Shown: positions 1 to 14,337 of the stretch, in pieces | How the letters are laid out: each line of letters begins with the position of its first letter | How positions within the stretch are numbered: position 1 is the stretch's first letter | Assembly: GCA_008360975.2 (NCBI GenBank) | Contig: CM039193.1 | Location: forward strand, 13,072,501-13,136,500 | Length of the DNA: 64,000 nt | Direction: 5' to 3' | Source: Lichenostomus cassidix | Lineage: Eukaryota; Chordata; Aves; Passeriformes; Meliphagidae | Made by a program: the position numbers and the translations under genes | The notes under the pieces: model-generated | What the model was told of the DNA's origin: nothing | The model's database searches: none | What the model saw: the letters and a program-made list of their open reading frames with translations, nothing else

Positions 1-2897
1 CAATTCAGAACCCCAGCTTCTTCATACTTTTTCTCTTCTGTGCTATCTATTTTGAGATGAAAAGGAATTAGAACAGAAATGCTGAAAGTTCCATCTAGCA
101 TTGCTGGGCAAGGAGGAGAAGCAGCTACAGGAGAAAGCACTGGATAAGACACCTGAAGCACTGAAAGGACTTCCCAAACCCCATAAAAGGAATGGAGAAC
201 TCTCCCAATCTACATTAATTTACTAAAAGTTAAGACATGGAAGTGAGCTCCTTTTCAGTTGTTGCACAGAGGACATTTGAATCTCTCTAGTCTCTTCTTC
301 TAAAAAATAATTGCACAGATTGAAAACTCTGAGGTTTATACCAAGCCTTGAGATCTTTAGGGATGATGAGATGGAGAAGAATGGTTTTATGGTTTTAGCA
401 GAACATTACAAAAGATGAGAAACATAAAATATTAGATCACCTTTACTAACAATATCATCATATTAAATTTACAAAGTTTAAATCTAATATAAATTTTATT
501 TTGAAGGGGGTTTTTTGCCTTTATTTTTATTATTATTTTAAAAATCACAAAACTGTATATCATTAAATTGCTGGGAAAGACCAAATTATCTCTGCTGGAA
601 TTTGATAGGACAGTGGAGCACCTACTCCGAGACTGCCAAGTTATGATTCACTAAGCAGAGTCAAGGTTAGACCCAGATGCCAATAAAGATTCATTAAGTA
701 TGAAATACAATATCAGCAGTGTCTTTGTAATGACCTGAACGCTAATTTTGGCTCAGAGTACTCGAATTCCCCAATGAAGGAAAGGGAAAGGGGAACAATT
801 TCACAGCTTTTAACCATAACTGTGATAATATGTAAAACATTTGAAAAGATAGTGGGAGCTATGTAAAAGTGAGAGTAGGCAAGTGAAATACAAACTTTCA
901 AATTAAAAGAGCTCACCTTTTTCTTTTTTATTCTAGTTCAAATAATTATTCATTCTCCTAGTTATTTTACTATGATAATTGCATCAAAAATAGATTAAAA
1001 TTATTTTATCATGTAATTCATATGTAATGTAATACCAGAAGACTAATAAAACAGTTGACTAACACTACAGCACTTAGAGAAAAGAATAAAAGTCATGCTT
1101 AATTCTTCTATCCTCAACTCTTCATAAATAACATAAAATTAGCTACTAGAAAACGAAGGCTGTATTTTCAAAAGAAACAGAATTGTATAGGAGGAAATAT
1201 TGAGTTTGAAATGCCTTTTTAAAAGGAAAAATAGAAATAAATACAACCAAAAATTTAAATCTTACCCCAATAATAAGGTATATTAACTTCTGTTTTTATT
1301 ACATTTTATAGGTTGTTTTCATACCAGTAGGTTATACTTGTTTGTCTCCCAAAAAACATTATAGAGAATTAATACTGAAAGCAGACTGACTGAAATTTCA
1401 TCCAGGATTTAATTTTATGTTCTTTTGCTTTGGTCTGAAATTAAACATTCAGCCACTTTGGATTGCAATGCAATTAATTTCTGGAGTAATAATCACCATA
1501 ACACTTACTCATTTCACTTTTTAAAGCATTAGTGCTTCGTAACACAAATAAGGGGAAACAAATAGCAGCCATTTATAACATAATGAAGACATTTTTCCTG
1601 CAAAACACTTCCTTAAATTCAGTCCCATTAGCCATAATTCAAATTTGCCATTGCAGGCTGCTCCAAGCCCTCTGTGATATCAGTTGCTGGTACTAATAAT
1701 TTCTATCTGACAAAGGTCCATGTTGCAATCAGGATAGCTCAGTCAATATGTTAACTGTGACAGACTGAATGCAGAGGACTAAGTAGGTTTTGAAACTAAA
1801 TTATTCTTGTCACCACACATGTAGATTGAAAGGAAAAGTAGCCAAATTTACTGTCCAAGATGCTTTCCTTCATACCAGCAGCAATGATAACACAAAAAAG
1901 CCTTTTATGAGCTATAAAGAGAAAAAGCCACCTAATTTCTTTTATTCTTTTTTAATCTGAATAAATTTTATATCTGTGGCATCACAAGTTTTTTTACATC
2001 AGAGCTTTAAACTTCTACAAGGTTGCAATCATTAATATCTGTGAGTTTATCTTGCCCGGTAACTGCCTTGGAAGACTTCAACAAATTAAAATTAACCAGA
2101 AAACAAGTGTACCATCCACATCAGCACCCACAAGGGTCCCAGCCTTGTCAGATTTGCATGAACAGCGTGGATTTATCTTGCACAGGAGCACAGCAAATGT
2201 GGGGTTACACCAATGGAGCTTCTGCCCAGGACAGGCACTAAATTGCCCTGGAAGGAATGCAGTGGTTATGCTTACTTATAACCACCAAGGCTCTGAATTC
2301 TGAAGCAAAATTATATTTACACCTGAAATGCTGAGCATCCTGCTGATTCCTGCTCTACAGCATGATCAGAATAACGCAAGCTGAATTTGTCTCCATGGCA
2401 GAAGAGCTACATTACACCACAATTCTCATCTGCTCTGCTGCCGAGCGAAGCTACTTAAGACTTCATTCATTCATACATAATATATGAAAGGCTTCTGAGG
2501 TTGTCTGAGCTCTGCCATTTTAGATGAAACATTTTAGTTATGTCATTTTAAAAAACCTAGAGTTTGTGTTCACCCTATGTCCCTTTCACATGGGGAATCC
2601 TCAGCAGGAGCAGCTGGACTTTCACCATCTCACAATTACAGAAGATGATGTTTCTCCTTTACCTGCCATCCTCTAATGAGCTACTAACTATAAAAACACA
2701 GATCCCTCCAGATTGCCACAATAAGGTGTGCCATAAAAATGTTTTAAGAATGTGTAATATAAAAGCCATTGTTTTGTACTACCTTACTTTTTAATCCTTT
2801 TTAAAGTATGCTGTATTTCTCTGCTGATACTGTAATAAAACCACATCCTTTTCTGTGCCATCACCTGTACCACCAGGGATTATGATGACACAGCTTC

Positions 2898-2954
2898 ATT
2901 CTCTCACCTGTTCCATTCATATTCCATGAATATGAATGGAACAGGTGAGAGAAT
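2898..2954. repeat. Perfect 27-bp inverted repeat with 3-nt loop
   Basis: The left arm (2898-2924, starting attctctcacctg) and the right arm (2928-2954, ending caggtgagagaat) are exact reverse complements over 27 bp. They are separated only by CAT. After one mismatch outside the arms there are three more paired bases. Such a long gap-free palindrome is far beyond chance for this base composition. It lacks the target duplication and internal sequence expected of a transposon, so a replication template switch is a likely origin. A transcript of either strand would fold into a very stable hairpin. Confidence 0.95.
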
Positions 2955-4280
2955 AAAGATGAATCTTGCAAAACTCAGTCTGGGCTACACCTGCATGACA
3001 AAAACTGACTTCAAATCTAGTCATTAGAAAATTAATCTTTTCAGATATTCTAATAGACCCATCTATTCTTCCTTCAGTTCCTACAGCACAATAATTCTTA
3101 ATATTTCCTCATAATAAGTGACTTGCTTCACCAAAGCTTTTCAGATGTGGTGGTGCAACCACTAACTAACTGTTTAAAACATGTATCGATAAACTCAGAG
3201 TGCAGGAAGAAATTAAAGTAACCTGGTTCTGGACATGGGGAGTGGCTGGAACAAATGCAAATTTCATAGTGACTCGCTAAGGAAATGGACTAAATACAAA
3301 AGTTAATTCTACCAAACTAAACCAAACTACTACTGTGCCTTCATCTTGAGTATCTTGTAGAAGAAATACCGAAAATCCAATTAGTTTTAGCTACAATTGA
3401 TTAATTTAGCTGATTTCATTTTAATTGCCATTTCTAGCATTCTGAAAGAAGTCTTATTTTCAAACCCTTACCTTCAAAATAAAGACCTCATTTACACCCA
3501 CAATGCATCTTGTGACCTTTTATCTCTTTCATTGTTATTGACAGCAGTAAATTTCCCTTTGCCTTTGTTCTTGCCAAGGAAAGGTCCCTGTCCTGGAAGC
3601 AGTGAGCACCACAAGGGCTCATAGCCATTGGCTCTTTAGCTAACAGCACACTCAGACAAGAGAAATGAAACATTTTCCCAGAATTTCACCTCAGGGTAAT
3701 CACAAAATAATCACTTTGTGTTTTCCTCTTATGCTCACAATGAACATGTAAGTCTAATAAGCTATGTTGCATTGATTAATGTACAGTTGAAAGGTGAAAT
3801 CAGGTCAATGCTGATTTCATTAGATTTCCAATGGCAAAGACAAATAATTTATTTAATTATGAGTGAATGGGGAAAAAACCAAAACACCACCATAGTTTTT
3901 AAATATCTAAGGAGGAAGGCAGTGGGTAACCAGAGTAGAATGCAAGACGAAGCACCACATGATGAGTAACCAGCAGAGCAAAGTAAACTTAATTATGATT
4001 AAGGAAACATGACTTACAAAGGAGTGAATATACAGAGGGAAGAAAAATCAAGAAGCAAAATTAAAATATCCAATAAAATACTAGTAAAGCAGGAGAAATT
4101 AGTAAAAAAGTAGCAAATGTTGGCAAGGAGACAGCCAGACCACACAGGATATGGGAACAAAGTGTCAGACAGTATCGATGAAGCACAGAACAAGTAAATT
4201 AATTGCCTCAGAGTTCAGTATAAAAGATACAAAGCAGTGATCAGGAATTTTATAGTATTTTTTAATGAGAACATATGCTT

Positions 4281-4297
4281 AAAAAAAAAAAAAAAAA
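4281..4297. repeat. Poly(A) tract, 17 A
   Basis: Uninterrupted run of 17 A followed by ggaagaa. No retrocopy is recognised upstream of it and no flanking duplication is seen. Confidence 0.9.
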
Positions 4298-5004
4298 GGA
4301 AGAACCAAGGTAATTAAATAATTTCAGTTAAACTCCAAAAGCAAGAGTTTCAATAGCTTCTGGCTTCAAAAACTCTATCAAGGCACTGATAATCCCTCTG
4401 GTGCAGACTGTCACTTGGAATTGCCTAAAATAATTAACTAATCTCCATTGCTGCAGCTTCCCAGACACACAGGCCTTCTCCTTAGCCAGGAAAACTGGCA
4501 AGTTGGAGTGTTTATTTGATATATTGCATTATGGTCACCAGGAGAGAAATGAGGCAATAAAACGTATTTCTCCCAATTAATCGTGTCCTCCAATGGAGGA
4601 CGAGCTACTGGGAAAAGTTCAAAAGTGCCACCTGCAGCCAGGGACAGAGGGCAGGATAGTGTCTGTATTCCCACAGAGATGGAGTTCTGCTTGAAAGAGG
4701 TCAACAATATTGATTGTTACTGCAGTAAAATAAACCTCTTTTCTTTCTGCTCACAACCATAAACATTCATGTGTAACAAAGTTGTTTCAACCTCCAAAGG
4801 GAAGACAGAAAAAAAACCCTGAAGATCTCAGACTATTTTAAACCCAAGGCATCTCTCTGGGTTTATGTTCACATTTTTAATATTTTGTGGTTGTGTTGAT
4901 CTGGTTCTGAGGGACTTTTGCTTCACTTTAATCATGCATGGCCTGAGCTTCTCCTGAACATTATTTTAGGTCTGCACAGCCCAAATCCAAAGCAGCCCAG
5001 CCTG

Positions 5005-5017
5005 TGCCACCTGCTGG
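5005..5017 (-). promoter_or_regulatory. CTCF-core-like motif
   Basis: On the minus strand the sequence CCAGCAGGTGGCA fits every position of the commonly used CTCF core CCASYAGRKGGCR. A weaker relative (GCTGCAGGTGGCA) lies on the same strand about 380 bp away at 4625-4637. Occupancy cannot be inferred from sequence alone, and a match of this quality is expected now and then by chance. Confidence 0.35.
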
Positions 5018-5180
5018 GGTCACTCTTGGAGCTCAGAAAACGAGGTGATGGATGAAGAGAAGAAAAATCCATAAACATGCAGCACTATTTTAAATAAAAG
5101 ATCCTCTTTAAAATAAGAATATAGCAATACCCAAAGAACTGTATCATAAGCTCAAACTACATGCTCTTTCCAAAACATCC

Positions 5181-5226
5181 AATCTAATCACTAATCTAAT
5201 CTAATATAATCTAATCCATCTAATAA
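5181..5226. repeat. Imperfect (TCTAA)n pentanucleotide repeat
   Basis: Units of atctaatct are repeated with interruptions (atca, tataat, ccat). This is a decayed microsatellite. Confidence 0.8.
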
Positions 5227-8200
5227 CTCTTTAAATTCAACCTCTTGAGTTGTTAACAGATTCACAGCAGTGAGTGTCAGCAGAGAGACACAGCAAAGCT
5301 CCCAAACTCTCCCCAGCAGTGCCTGCTGGAGAAAAAAATTGAGAAACAGGACAAAAGCCTTTGGCTGTTTTCTCAGTAAACGATTTCAGCTTATGGCAAT
5401 CAGTGTTTTATGGGCTTCCTGATTTAAAGGTTGTCTATTAGTATATTAATTAGCCACCTATGGACTCATCTTTTATGAATTTATCCAATTCCTTATTGAA
5501 CTTCAGTCAAAAATAAAGATCAAGAGGTTAGGGATTTAATTGCTACATTATGAGCATGGAATTATCTAAAAGCAAAAGGAAAATAACTATTCCCATTTCT
5601 AAAATGATTCAGTGACATTTAAACGAAAATTGCTTAATTCACAAATCAAGGCAAAATTTCCATTTTTATATGTCAAAAATATTTGCATTAAAATAAGATA
5701 ATTTAGTTTTCTAAAACCCATCTCAAAAATAACACTATAGTAATATTTTTCAAGTGTAAAAAAGTAAAACTCCATAAATAGCTATAAAAGTAACACAATT
5801 AAGATAAATGCAAAATTAATGACTCAAGAATTACTAATTTACTGGCACATTTACAATGTGCTAAATTACAATCTCACCACAAGTTATAGGAAATTAATAA
5901 TAAAAGTATGATTTCACTGACAAAACTCAGTTTTCAATATAATGAAAAATTAAAATATAAACCAATCTTTTTTAATTACAGATGTTATTCTAGCCTGCTC
6001 AGTGTGTTCAGAAGGACAAAATCCCTGTGTTGTGCTAGCCCCAAGGGGTATCAAAACCACAAACTGCACTGATGAAAGAAACTGAGGTATTAACCAGCAA
6101 ATAACCATATTTACCAGGGTTCTCCTTTCACATGCTCCTTACCTGTGCCAAACTTCACCAGTTATAGTGGTACTAAACAATGCCTTATCCTCAAATTTAA
6201 GAACTGAAGAATTAACCTCAGAATTTTTTTTTCTGATGCTTAGAAAGTTGTCCTGTAATCCTTCTGGGGAGGCTGCAGGGTACAGTCCATGTTATGATAC
6301 ACCAGGCAAGGGTGATGTGAAGCTACATGAAACCTCTAAATGCTCCCTAACTCCTTTTCTGCACACAGTTGTGCCTTTTCCTGCAGCATACCTTGCTTCT
6401 CCAGTTCCAGCTATTTAAAACACAGACCCATGGGTACAGAGCAGTTTTTTCCTTTTTGCTTGCACATACTATTTCCATTGCTCTTAAACAACCCATTGAA
6501 AATACAGGGCACGAGATTTTTCTATAATGTAGCATTTCTGTAGTGCTTTGTGCCACGATGATTGCTGTAATTTAAGCTTTATAATAAAAAAAAAAAGCCC
6601 CAAACAGGCTAATCAATAAAATTTCAATTTATAGTATTAGTTTGGAACTGTTTATTTCTTACATGAAACACCTTTTTTGTTATTTACTCAAACAATTTGT
6701 CCTCCTGGAGTATTTGCACAGAACAGCCAGAAGCAATCATCCAAAATACACTGTGCTGGCTTAAATGACAGAGACATGAATTTGGGCCAAGAATTCATGG
6801 CTGTGTATCTCTACGGAGGTAAAAGAAATTAAAATGTATTCTCTGTAATTTATTATTTGTTCTCTTCACCGCAACTAATTTCAAAACACATACCAAAGGT
6901 AGTGTGGCATAATTACAAGGCATTGCAATTGAGGTGCTCCTGAAATAAAGTGACTATCTCTGTTCTTACCATGGCCCCAGCACCAAAGAGCACCAAATGA
7001 CACAGAGATCAGGAGAATGGGAGATAGACAATATTCTTCCTTCCAAACTTAAAATATCACAAGATCAAAGCTCACACTTCAGCTCCCCCCACCCAGCGAT
7101 TTTTAACTTTGTGTCTCTCAAAAACAGCAAGGCAAGCTCCAGCCCAGGTGTGAAGCTCTGCATCTGCTCTCACCCAAGGGTGCTGCAGCTCTTGCCAGAG
7201 CTCTGGGCCTCAGCTGTTCCTGCCACAAATCCTAAATCCACAACAGAAATGCATTAAGATGCTTTTGGCTGTGTGCATGGAAAGCATTGCCTAGACATTT
7301 TTGTGAAACCTGACATTCAGAGCCCATCTTTGCAAGTAATTTGAAATCCATTCACATTTTAATTTTAAGCCTGATTTGATCAGTTAATAAAATCGATCAA
7401 CAGCAAGACTGCTGTTTCAGGAAGAGTCTTCCCACCCCTCCTATCAGCCCTAAAGCTGGTTGATCTCCAGTGTCACAGACTAAAGCACCACCAGAATTTG
7501 AGCACTATGAGACTCAGGGGGCAGTGGGTTTAGATTGTTCCTAGGATGTTGCCCTTTTGCCCAGCAAAAGTCTCCCATCTATCAATCAATATGTGCCATG
7601 TGTGAGTTGCCTTATTCCTCAGAAAATGAAAGTTTAAGTCTTATTTATATTTCTTTGAAGCTCTAGAGACTCAGGTCATTAATTTGAAGCATTTTTGCTC
7701 AGACACATACAGTTTGAGCTAGGAGCTCAGCTTTCTGCAGCTCCCATACATAAGGAACTGATTTCCTACAAACAGGGGAGGAGATCTTCACCCTCTAGTA
7801 CAGCATGAGACAGCAAAGCACATTTAGCCCAGTAACACACCACAATATCAGACCTGAAATGACTTACAAGTTATTAGACAACTTCCCTAAACAGCTGCAG
7901 TCACCAGAGTTTAAAAATCATCCAAATGGGAAGATGGTGCAATGGAGACATCATCACCATTCCCATTCCCATGAGAAAATAAAAACCAGCAGTGTCCACC
8001 ATCAGATCTAAATCATTCCTGTCTCCCATCTCCTTCCTGGGCCCAACTGCTCCACACATTTTTCATTTCATGCAATGAAAAAGATGAGAAATCATCGCAG
8101 GGAAAGAAAGCCTGACTTAGCTTTTTGTTTTGGGCTTTCTGCACTGGGTAATTAATTCTCTGGTCTCAAAATTCTCAGACTATTCTGCACAGCTTTGCCA

Positions 8201-10632
8201 CAGCTCAGTGGAGCAACAGTGAAGGAGAGGTGAGCAAGAACCTGTGGAAGCCAGAAGGGAAACTTCTTTTGCAAGAGCCATTGCCAACTTGGAAACACAT
8301 TAAAGTACAGGCCAGGACAATCCAGAAGTCTAACGCTAGCAAATAAAACTTGAGCCTTTTTATTGGTATTCACCAAAAGCAAGATTAGTTTTAAACATCT
8401 GAAATTCTAGTTGCAGAATCAAATCTGATGTTTTATTGCAGTTCTATTTCAGACAGCTGTTAAAATACAGTTCAAAACAACATTCACTAAATGTTCGCTT
8501 AACTCACTCTCAAAATAAGACCCTGCTTTTCTAGAGAAAAGAAAAATGAAGCATCTTATCTCTCTGTTGGTCTGCTTTTGTCTCCCAAAAGAGTTTCACA
8601 TACCACCAGTAGTGATAATCCTCATGTTCTGACTTAACTCCAGCAGAAATTGTGACCACCTGAAATTCAGTGCTGCTGGGAAGTTTCTTTGTCCCCACCC
8701 TTGCCAGCATCTCCCTGGAGAGATCAGAGAGCCCATGAGCTGAAAATGCATCCTGCTGGATTCTGTGCAATTCTGCAGCTCTAAAGAAACTGTTCAACTG
8801 GGAGAAGGAGCATGGTGGACTCATTGTATAAACCTATAAAGTACAATTATATTCAAATTAGAAGATAAAAGAAACTGCAGTGTTCAGAGAAAATTAGATG
8901 AGGAAGAATAACTTCTGAATGAGTAGTTGTTAAAAATCCAGAAGGTGAGAGAGGAAGGAGATGTTCTGACCAGTGCTAGGAATGCTTGGAATACATTATC
9001 AGCTGTTAGAGACATAACAAATTAACTAAGCTGGAAGTATTTTAGATTAAGCAGGAATCTTCCTACCTAATTACACTGAAGTCAAACTCAAGAAAGGTGG
9101 GAGTGAAGAGGATAAATGGGTCATTTGCCCTCAGTTCCCTGTGGAGGAGGCTCTTCTCTTACAATGGTGCTCCAGGGGAAGGTCAGGCTGAGCCAACACC
9201 ACTGACCCAGCACAGTCCCTGCTGGAAGCTCCATCACAGAGCAGAGGGAAGAGTTAATGCTCATAAAAAAACAGTAATGAATTCTCCTTACACCTCTTTT
9301 CACTGAAATGCTTCTAAGCACTTCAAAATGAAGAATCACACAGAGATGATAGTCTCTCTCCTACTCAAAATATTGACAAATGACCATTCATTAAATCCCT
9401 CCAAGAAAGCCATTAACAGGCTCCTCCTCACTGCTGCTCCTGGTGCTCCACGGAAAAAGGAGGCAGCAGCCTGGAAAGCTGCTCTGCATGGATGCAGGCT
9501 GAGCATTCTCTAAAGGAAGAGACCTAGCTCGTTATCTAAGCACTAAATCAAATGAGCACAAGGTTTCAGAAAGCAGGCTAATGTTACATGAACAGCAAAT
9601 AAGTTATAGTGCATCTTCTCAAGAGAGTATTTATGATCAATTTTAAATAAGTATCAATAAACCCTCAAAGTGAGGTGACACTGAATATCTGTCATTTCTA
9701 TGTGACATTAAAGTACCAGTATTTATTTTTATCATGCCAAAAATAGATTAAATGATACATATTTGCAATATTAAACCAGAATTATAATTGAAAATTGAGA
9801 CGACAACTGTTGTTCAAGTGAAATTAAGTTTTAATTAAAACATCACTATTTGAAGTGGCTAGTTTAAATCCCACATTGAACAGAAAGCTGGACAATAAAA
9901 CTAATTTTATTAAAATAATTAATGTTAATGTAAAATACTAAAATATGCTAATACTCTAAAACACTGATAAGAAAGAAGAATAAATGAGACTAATTTATCC
10001 TACTTCATTCTTCAAAAACTACTTTACTGTTTTCTTCCTGCTGTCTGCAAAACTATTTTATGTTGATTGCAAAGACTGACTGTTATGTACTTTAGCAATG
10101 AAGTCTAACACAAGAACTAATCTGTGAAGTGGCTGGATTTCCTCACTGTATTTTCAGATAAATGCTCTATAGTTGAATTCACTATCTTTAAATACTTTGT
10201 ATTTCTTTTCTTGGCACTGGAGATGAGACCATCATAATTGTCTCCAGCAGCAAATGCTTTGAAGTTTTCTCTACAAATCTTAATTTTCCTCCTTTTTATC
10301 TCATGAGTACTTTTCTAAATTTGAACTTAAATTCAGTGAATTTCATGAGACTGACTACACCGTGGATTTATTTTTTTAACATACAAACATACCAAGGTTT
10401 TAAAGACAGAAAAAAAACCGAAGATGGTTCAAGTTGCTTTACTTTTTGTAGATATGAATTTCAAACTGTCCCAAGACAGTGAAAGCTCCCCATTTGCAGA
10501 GCCATAGCAGTGTTTGCTACAGCAGGGATGCAGCTGGGAGCAGCAATTCTTGGATACTTCACATCCTGTACACGATTCCCTGGAAATCCTGACAAATACA
10601 TATCCCCTGAAACATCTCCCTAAAGTTTTCAC

Positions 10633-10648
10633 TTTTTTTTTTTTTTTT
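10633..10648. repeat. Poly(T) tract, 16 T
   Basis: Uninterrupted T run that continues into the pyrimidine-rich sequence cattctctccctctg. Confidence 0.9.
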
Positions 10649-11819
10649 CATTCTCTCCCTCTGAGTTTTCCACATTTCACCTCTTCCCCCTTAGCAGTAC
10701 CTTTTTAAAGAGCAGCTTTCTGACAACTCAGCTCACCTGGATTTTAAGACATATAAGAGTTAATATTTAATCAATGCATCTAATGAATGCACTCAGGCTC
10801 CCTGCTATGATTCAGAGAGGTCTACAGACAGAAAAACATCTAACTTCTATTAAACATGTCTAGTCCATATTTATTCCATTACACATATAGGGTAGGCATG
10901 AGAAACTGATTGTACCTTTTCCATTCATTCCTCTTGTTTACCAGCAAATCACCTGAGCACAGTCTGAGCTCCCACACCACACCATGGGATGGGAATGAAG
11001 GTTAGGAATAAAAGGAGCCCACCTGCATTCCAACAAAAATAGACTTTCCACCCCCCTTTCAGAATTCATAGCACTATCTGTTTATAAATCACAGATTTCT
11101 TGGTAAGCTCAGAGAACTAAAAAGCAAAGCAGCAATGTGGGATTTAGTTGATCTCCACTAGAATAGGTTTGCCAATCCTTTATTTGTTGAACATCCTAAA
11201 TTCTACACATTTACCAAAAGCAATCCTTAAGCCCAAGAGCAATAAAGAAAAATATTTCTGTGCCTTTAAATATTCTCCAAGTTATGACTATCAAGGTTAT
11301 ATATTCTGCTATTGAATATTTCACTGTCAGGGGATTGCTAACTATATTTTCATTTTCCAATGTATTCTAATTTGCAAAAAACTAAAAATAAAGCTCTTAA
11401 TTCTTTCAAGAACACAAATGTTAGTGACACACGAAGGAGACGAGTAAAACTATGAGCAAGTTTAAATGACACCAAAATTAACTAGCTACAATTACAGTTA
11501 AAATACTAAATGTGAATACAAAAATATTGCTGAAAACCTTTAATTTGTTAGCACTAATTAACACAACTGTAGCCATTTTTCCTTTATTCATTATGTCTTT
11601 ATTCTGTCAGTTGAAACTATTTATAGTGATACTGGGTTGATTCACCATAATTTTCCTCCACCCACAACCATTTATAATTTTTTCCCTCAGTAATTTTATA
11701 AACTTAATGCTGAGGAGTTTTGGGTTTGGTTTTTTTTTTCTTTTTTTAATTTCCATCTGCTGATGATAAAAAAAATACTTACTATATTTATAAAAAAGAA
11801 AAATCAGGGGTCAGTACAG

Positions 11820-11912
11820 CCCCCATTGAGCTGCAATTGTAAAGAGTGCACATTGACATTCATTGTCCTTCTAATTCTGCAGATGCAAATTAGCTCAATG
11901 AAGGAACTTATT
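11820..11912. other. Candidate conserved element bounded by a 9-bp inverted repeat
   Basis: The block starts cattgagct and closes with its exact reverse complement agctcaatg, about 60 bp apart. In between it has gcaattgtaaag, tgacattcattg and the octamer-like atgcaaat. It may be an ancient element or an enhancer. A hairpin of the ends alone would be weak. Confidence 0.25.
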
Positions 11913-13094
11913 TTATTCTATCTTTGAAAGAGTGAGCCTAGAAAAATAATAAGTTTTGACATTAAAGATCTATTTCTCTTATATTATATGAATACAAAAT
12001 AAGAATGATTGTTTGCTTCTCTTCTCAAGAATGCCATTCCCGATCTCTCCTTGTTTAAACTGATAGAAAAGCAGAATGAAAATACAATGCAATAAAATAC
12101 ACAGTGGGCATTCAAGCCAGTGCACATTTAAAACAGTCTCCAAGGAAATAATCAGTTCAAAATTCACCTGGAATACTCCTCATTGTTGCCTCATATAGGG
12201 AGGAACTTCACACTAAGTTACTCACTAAAAATGAGTTAAATACCAAGTACACTCAAGGAAAGAGTAAAGTACTTGAAGGGTGTCTAAATAAAAGCTACTG
12301 TTATTGACTACAGTATTTAGTATGATTTTTTTACTGAGCTTTCATAAACTTTATGGGAATATTTTGTAGTGCTCTCAACAAAGAAAATCCTTCCCTTTAG
12401 GAGGGATTTGAATTACTTGCCATGATCTCTGTGTTCATCGAACCAAGTTCCTTTTGCACTCACCAACACATCACTTTAAATAAAAATTAATTGATTGACC
12501 AGGACACCAATTTACCAGTATTTGCTTGGAAGTATCTGCAGTACATGTTGTTTAATATTTTGCTTACGAATCTATTACCTGTATATGCAGAAAAACAATA
12601 GCAAATTGCATCTGCTGATATTGCACATGTAAACCTCGAAATGCACATCTAAAGATCTGCAGCCACACAAATATCCATCTGCATACCAAAATGTGCACAC
12701 CACATAGGCATATGACTAAGCACAAACATCTCAAACACATACATTACTTTAACTGTGCATAAACAGTATCATCCTAATAGTATCTGGAAAAGGCTTAAAG
12801 ACTGATGTAAAAACCATCAGTGGAAAAAAAGCCCATTTCTCTTCCTTGCAAATGTTTGTTAAATGTAAATGCTGATATTCTACTCCTTGGAAGAACATTT
12901 GTCTGCATGTGAAATTTTGTGATAAAAAGCTTTAGAGTCCCAGGTTTCTCTAGATAAACCCCACTGGTTTACTGATGCATGAATGCACTGAAATTGAATT
13001 ACTGTACAACAGCAATTACTTTTCACAGTACAGTTATAATGAGAATCAGCTTCACAATGAACACCAGGTAGCTATAGTAGGAAAAGTTAATAAA

Positions 13095-13205
13095 AAGAAG
13101 CCTCTTATTTGCATTTTCCACTGCAGCAAGGGTAGCTGAGTTAAAGCTACCTTAACACTTGGTGTGCCATCTTACCAGTGAGTCAACAATCACTTTTACA
13201 GGATC
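13095..13205. other. Candidate conserved non-coding element
   Basis: It contains ttatttgcattttcc (octamer-like), a small palindrome gtagct...agctac, and gagtcaacaatcac. No repeat is recognised. Visual judgement only. Confidence 0.2.
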
Positions 13206-14337
13206 TCTTTATTTCCAAAGCAATATTAATGAAAATCAAAATTTTAGTGCACAGCTAAAGTAATAATAATAGCTTTTTGAAAATTCCCTAAAAACTTAGT
13301 TACCTTTCATTTTGCTTTCTTTTTTACTTCCCTCCAGCCTTCTTCAATTTTTTCTCATTATGCCAATAACAAGGAAAAGTAAAAGCACCAAATGAACAAT
13401 TTTAACTCCACCTCTTTTCCACTATCAAGTTAGTTATGGAGCATTATGCCAAATTGCTTCATTCCTGCTCATTGGCAAATTAGTAGAGTCACTAAAGTAT
13501 CATAAAATCTTCTAAAAATTATATTTTAAAAAATGCAGGTAAATTTAAGACATCAAACAAACTTCCTATGACTGAAATCACTAAAAGTCCAAGAAAAACA
13601 ACAGCAGCAATACCACGAGTGACAGCAGACTAGACAAGGGTCTCAAAGGGATTATTTGTGTTTGGCTGCAAAATTAAAACAACTGCTGAATAGTGCAGGA
13701 AACATTTCCATGTCTGTCACCCTGTGGGCAGGAAGATTTTTCCCATCTCAAGTCTCACAATCTTAAAAGTAAATGGATACATTTACCTTTGTCACAGACA
13801 GAAAAAAAACATCAGTAGCATTGAATCAAAACCATTGCTTGGTGATTTTAACTTAATACACATCACAAACACCTCAAAATAAAATATGAAGTTGCCTGCC
13901 TGAAATTCTATCAAGTAGGGCAGCATTAGGAAGGAAATGGTTAAAAGGAATATCCTGAACTGACATAAACCCAAGGTAAATAGTGAACACTGGGGAGAAG
14001 AAGGGGGGAAAAAATGTTGCTTGCAAGGGTTTCCATCAGTAAGTAGATGACAAAAGGTTACATAATTGGTTTAGTACTTTCAGTTTTCCATTTATCTTAT
14101 GTATCTGACAGAACAAAAATAGGACATTGTGATAGGATAATTGCATACTGAAGGGTAATTCAAACAGAGGATGAATATGATAAAAATCACACTGAACCAA
14201 CTAATCAGTATGAAAAGTGATGAGACAGAAAGATAAAAATTCATCCAGAATATTAAGGGGAAGGAGGGAAAAGAGAGTTCAAATGTGATTAGTAGCTTCA
14301 AACAAGTTCATGTGTTTGAAAGCATCAAGCAAAACCA

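Noticed and set aside
4281..4297. Poly(A) run as the tail of a processed pseudogene
   Set aside because: The sequence before it has no coding similarity that I recognise and there is no flanking duplication.
8531..8824. 97-codon open frame on the minus strand with a start codon
   Set aside because: It has no recognised motif, no CpGs, no splice signals that fit a gene and no promoter or poly(A) context. A frame of this length is expected by chance in 64 kb scanned on six frames.
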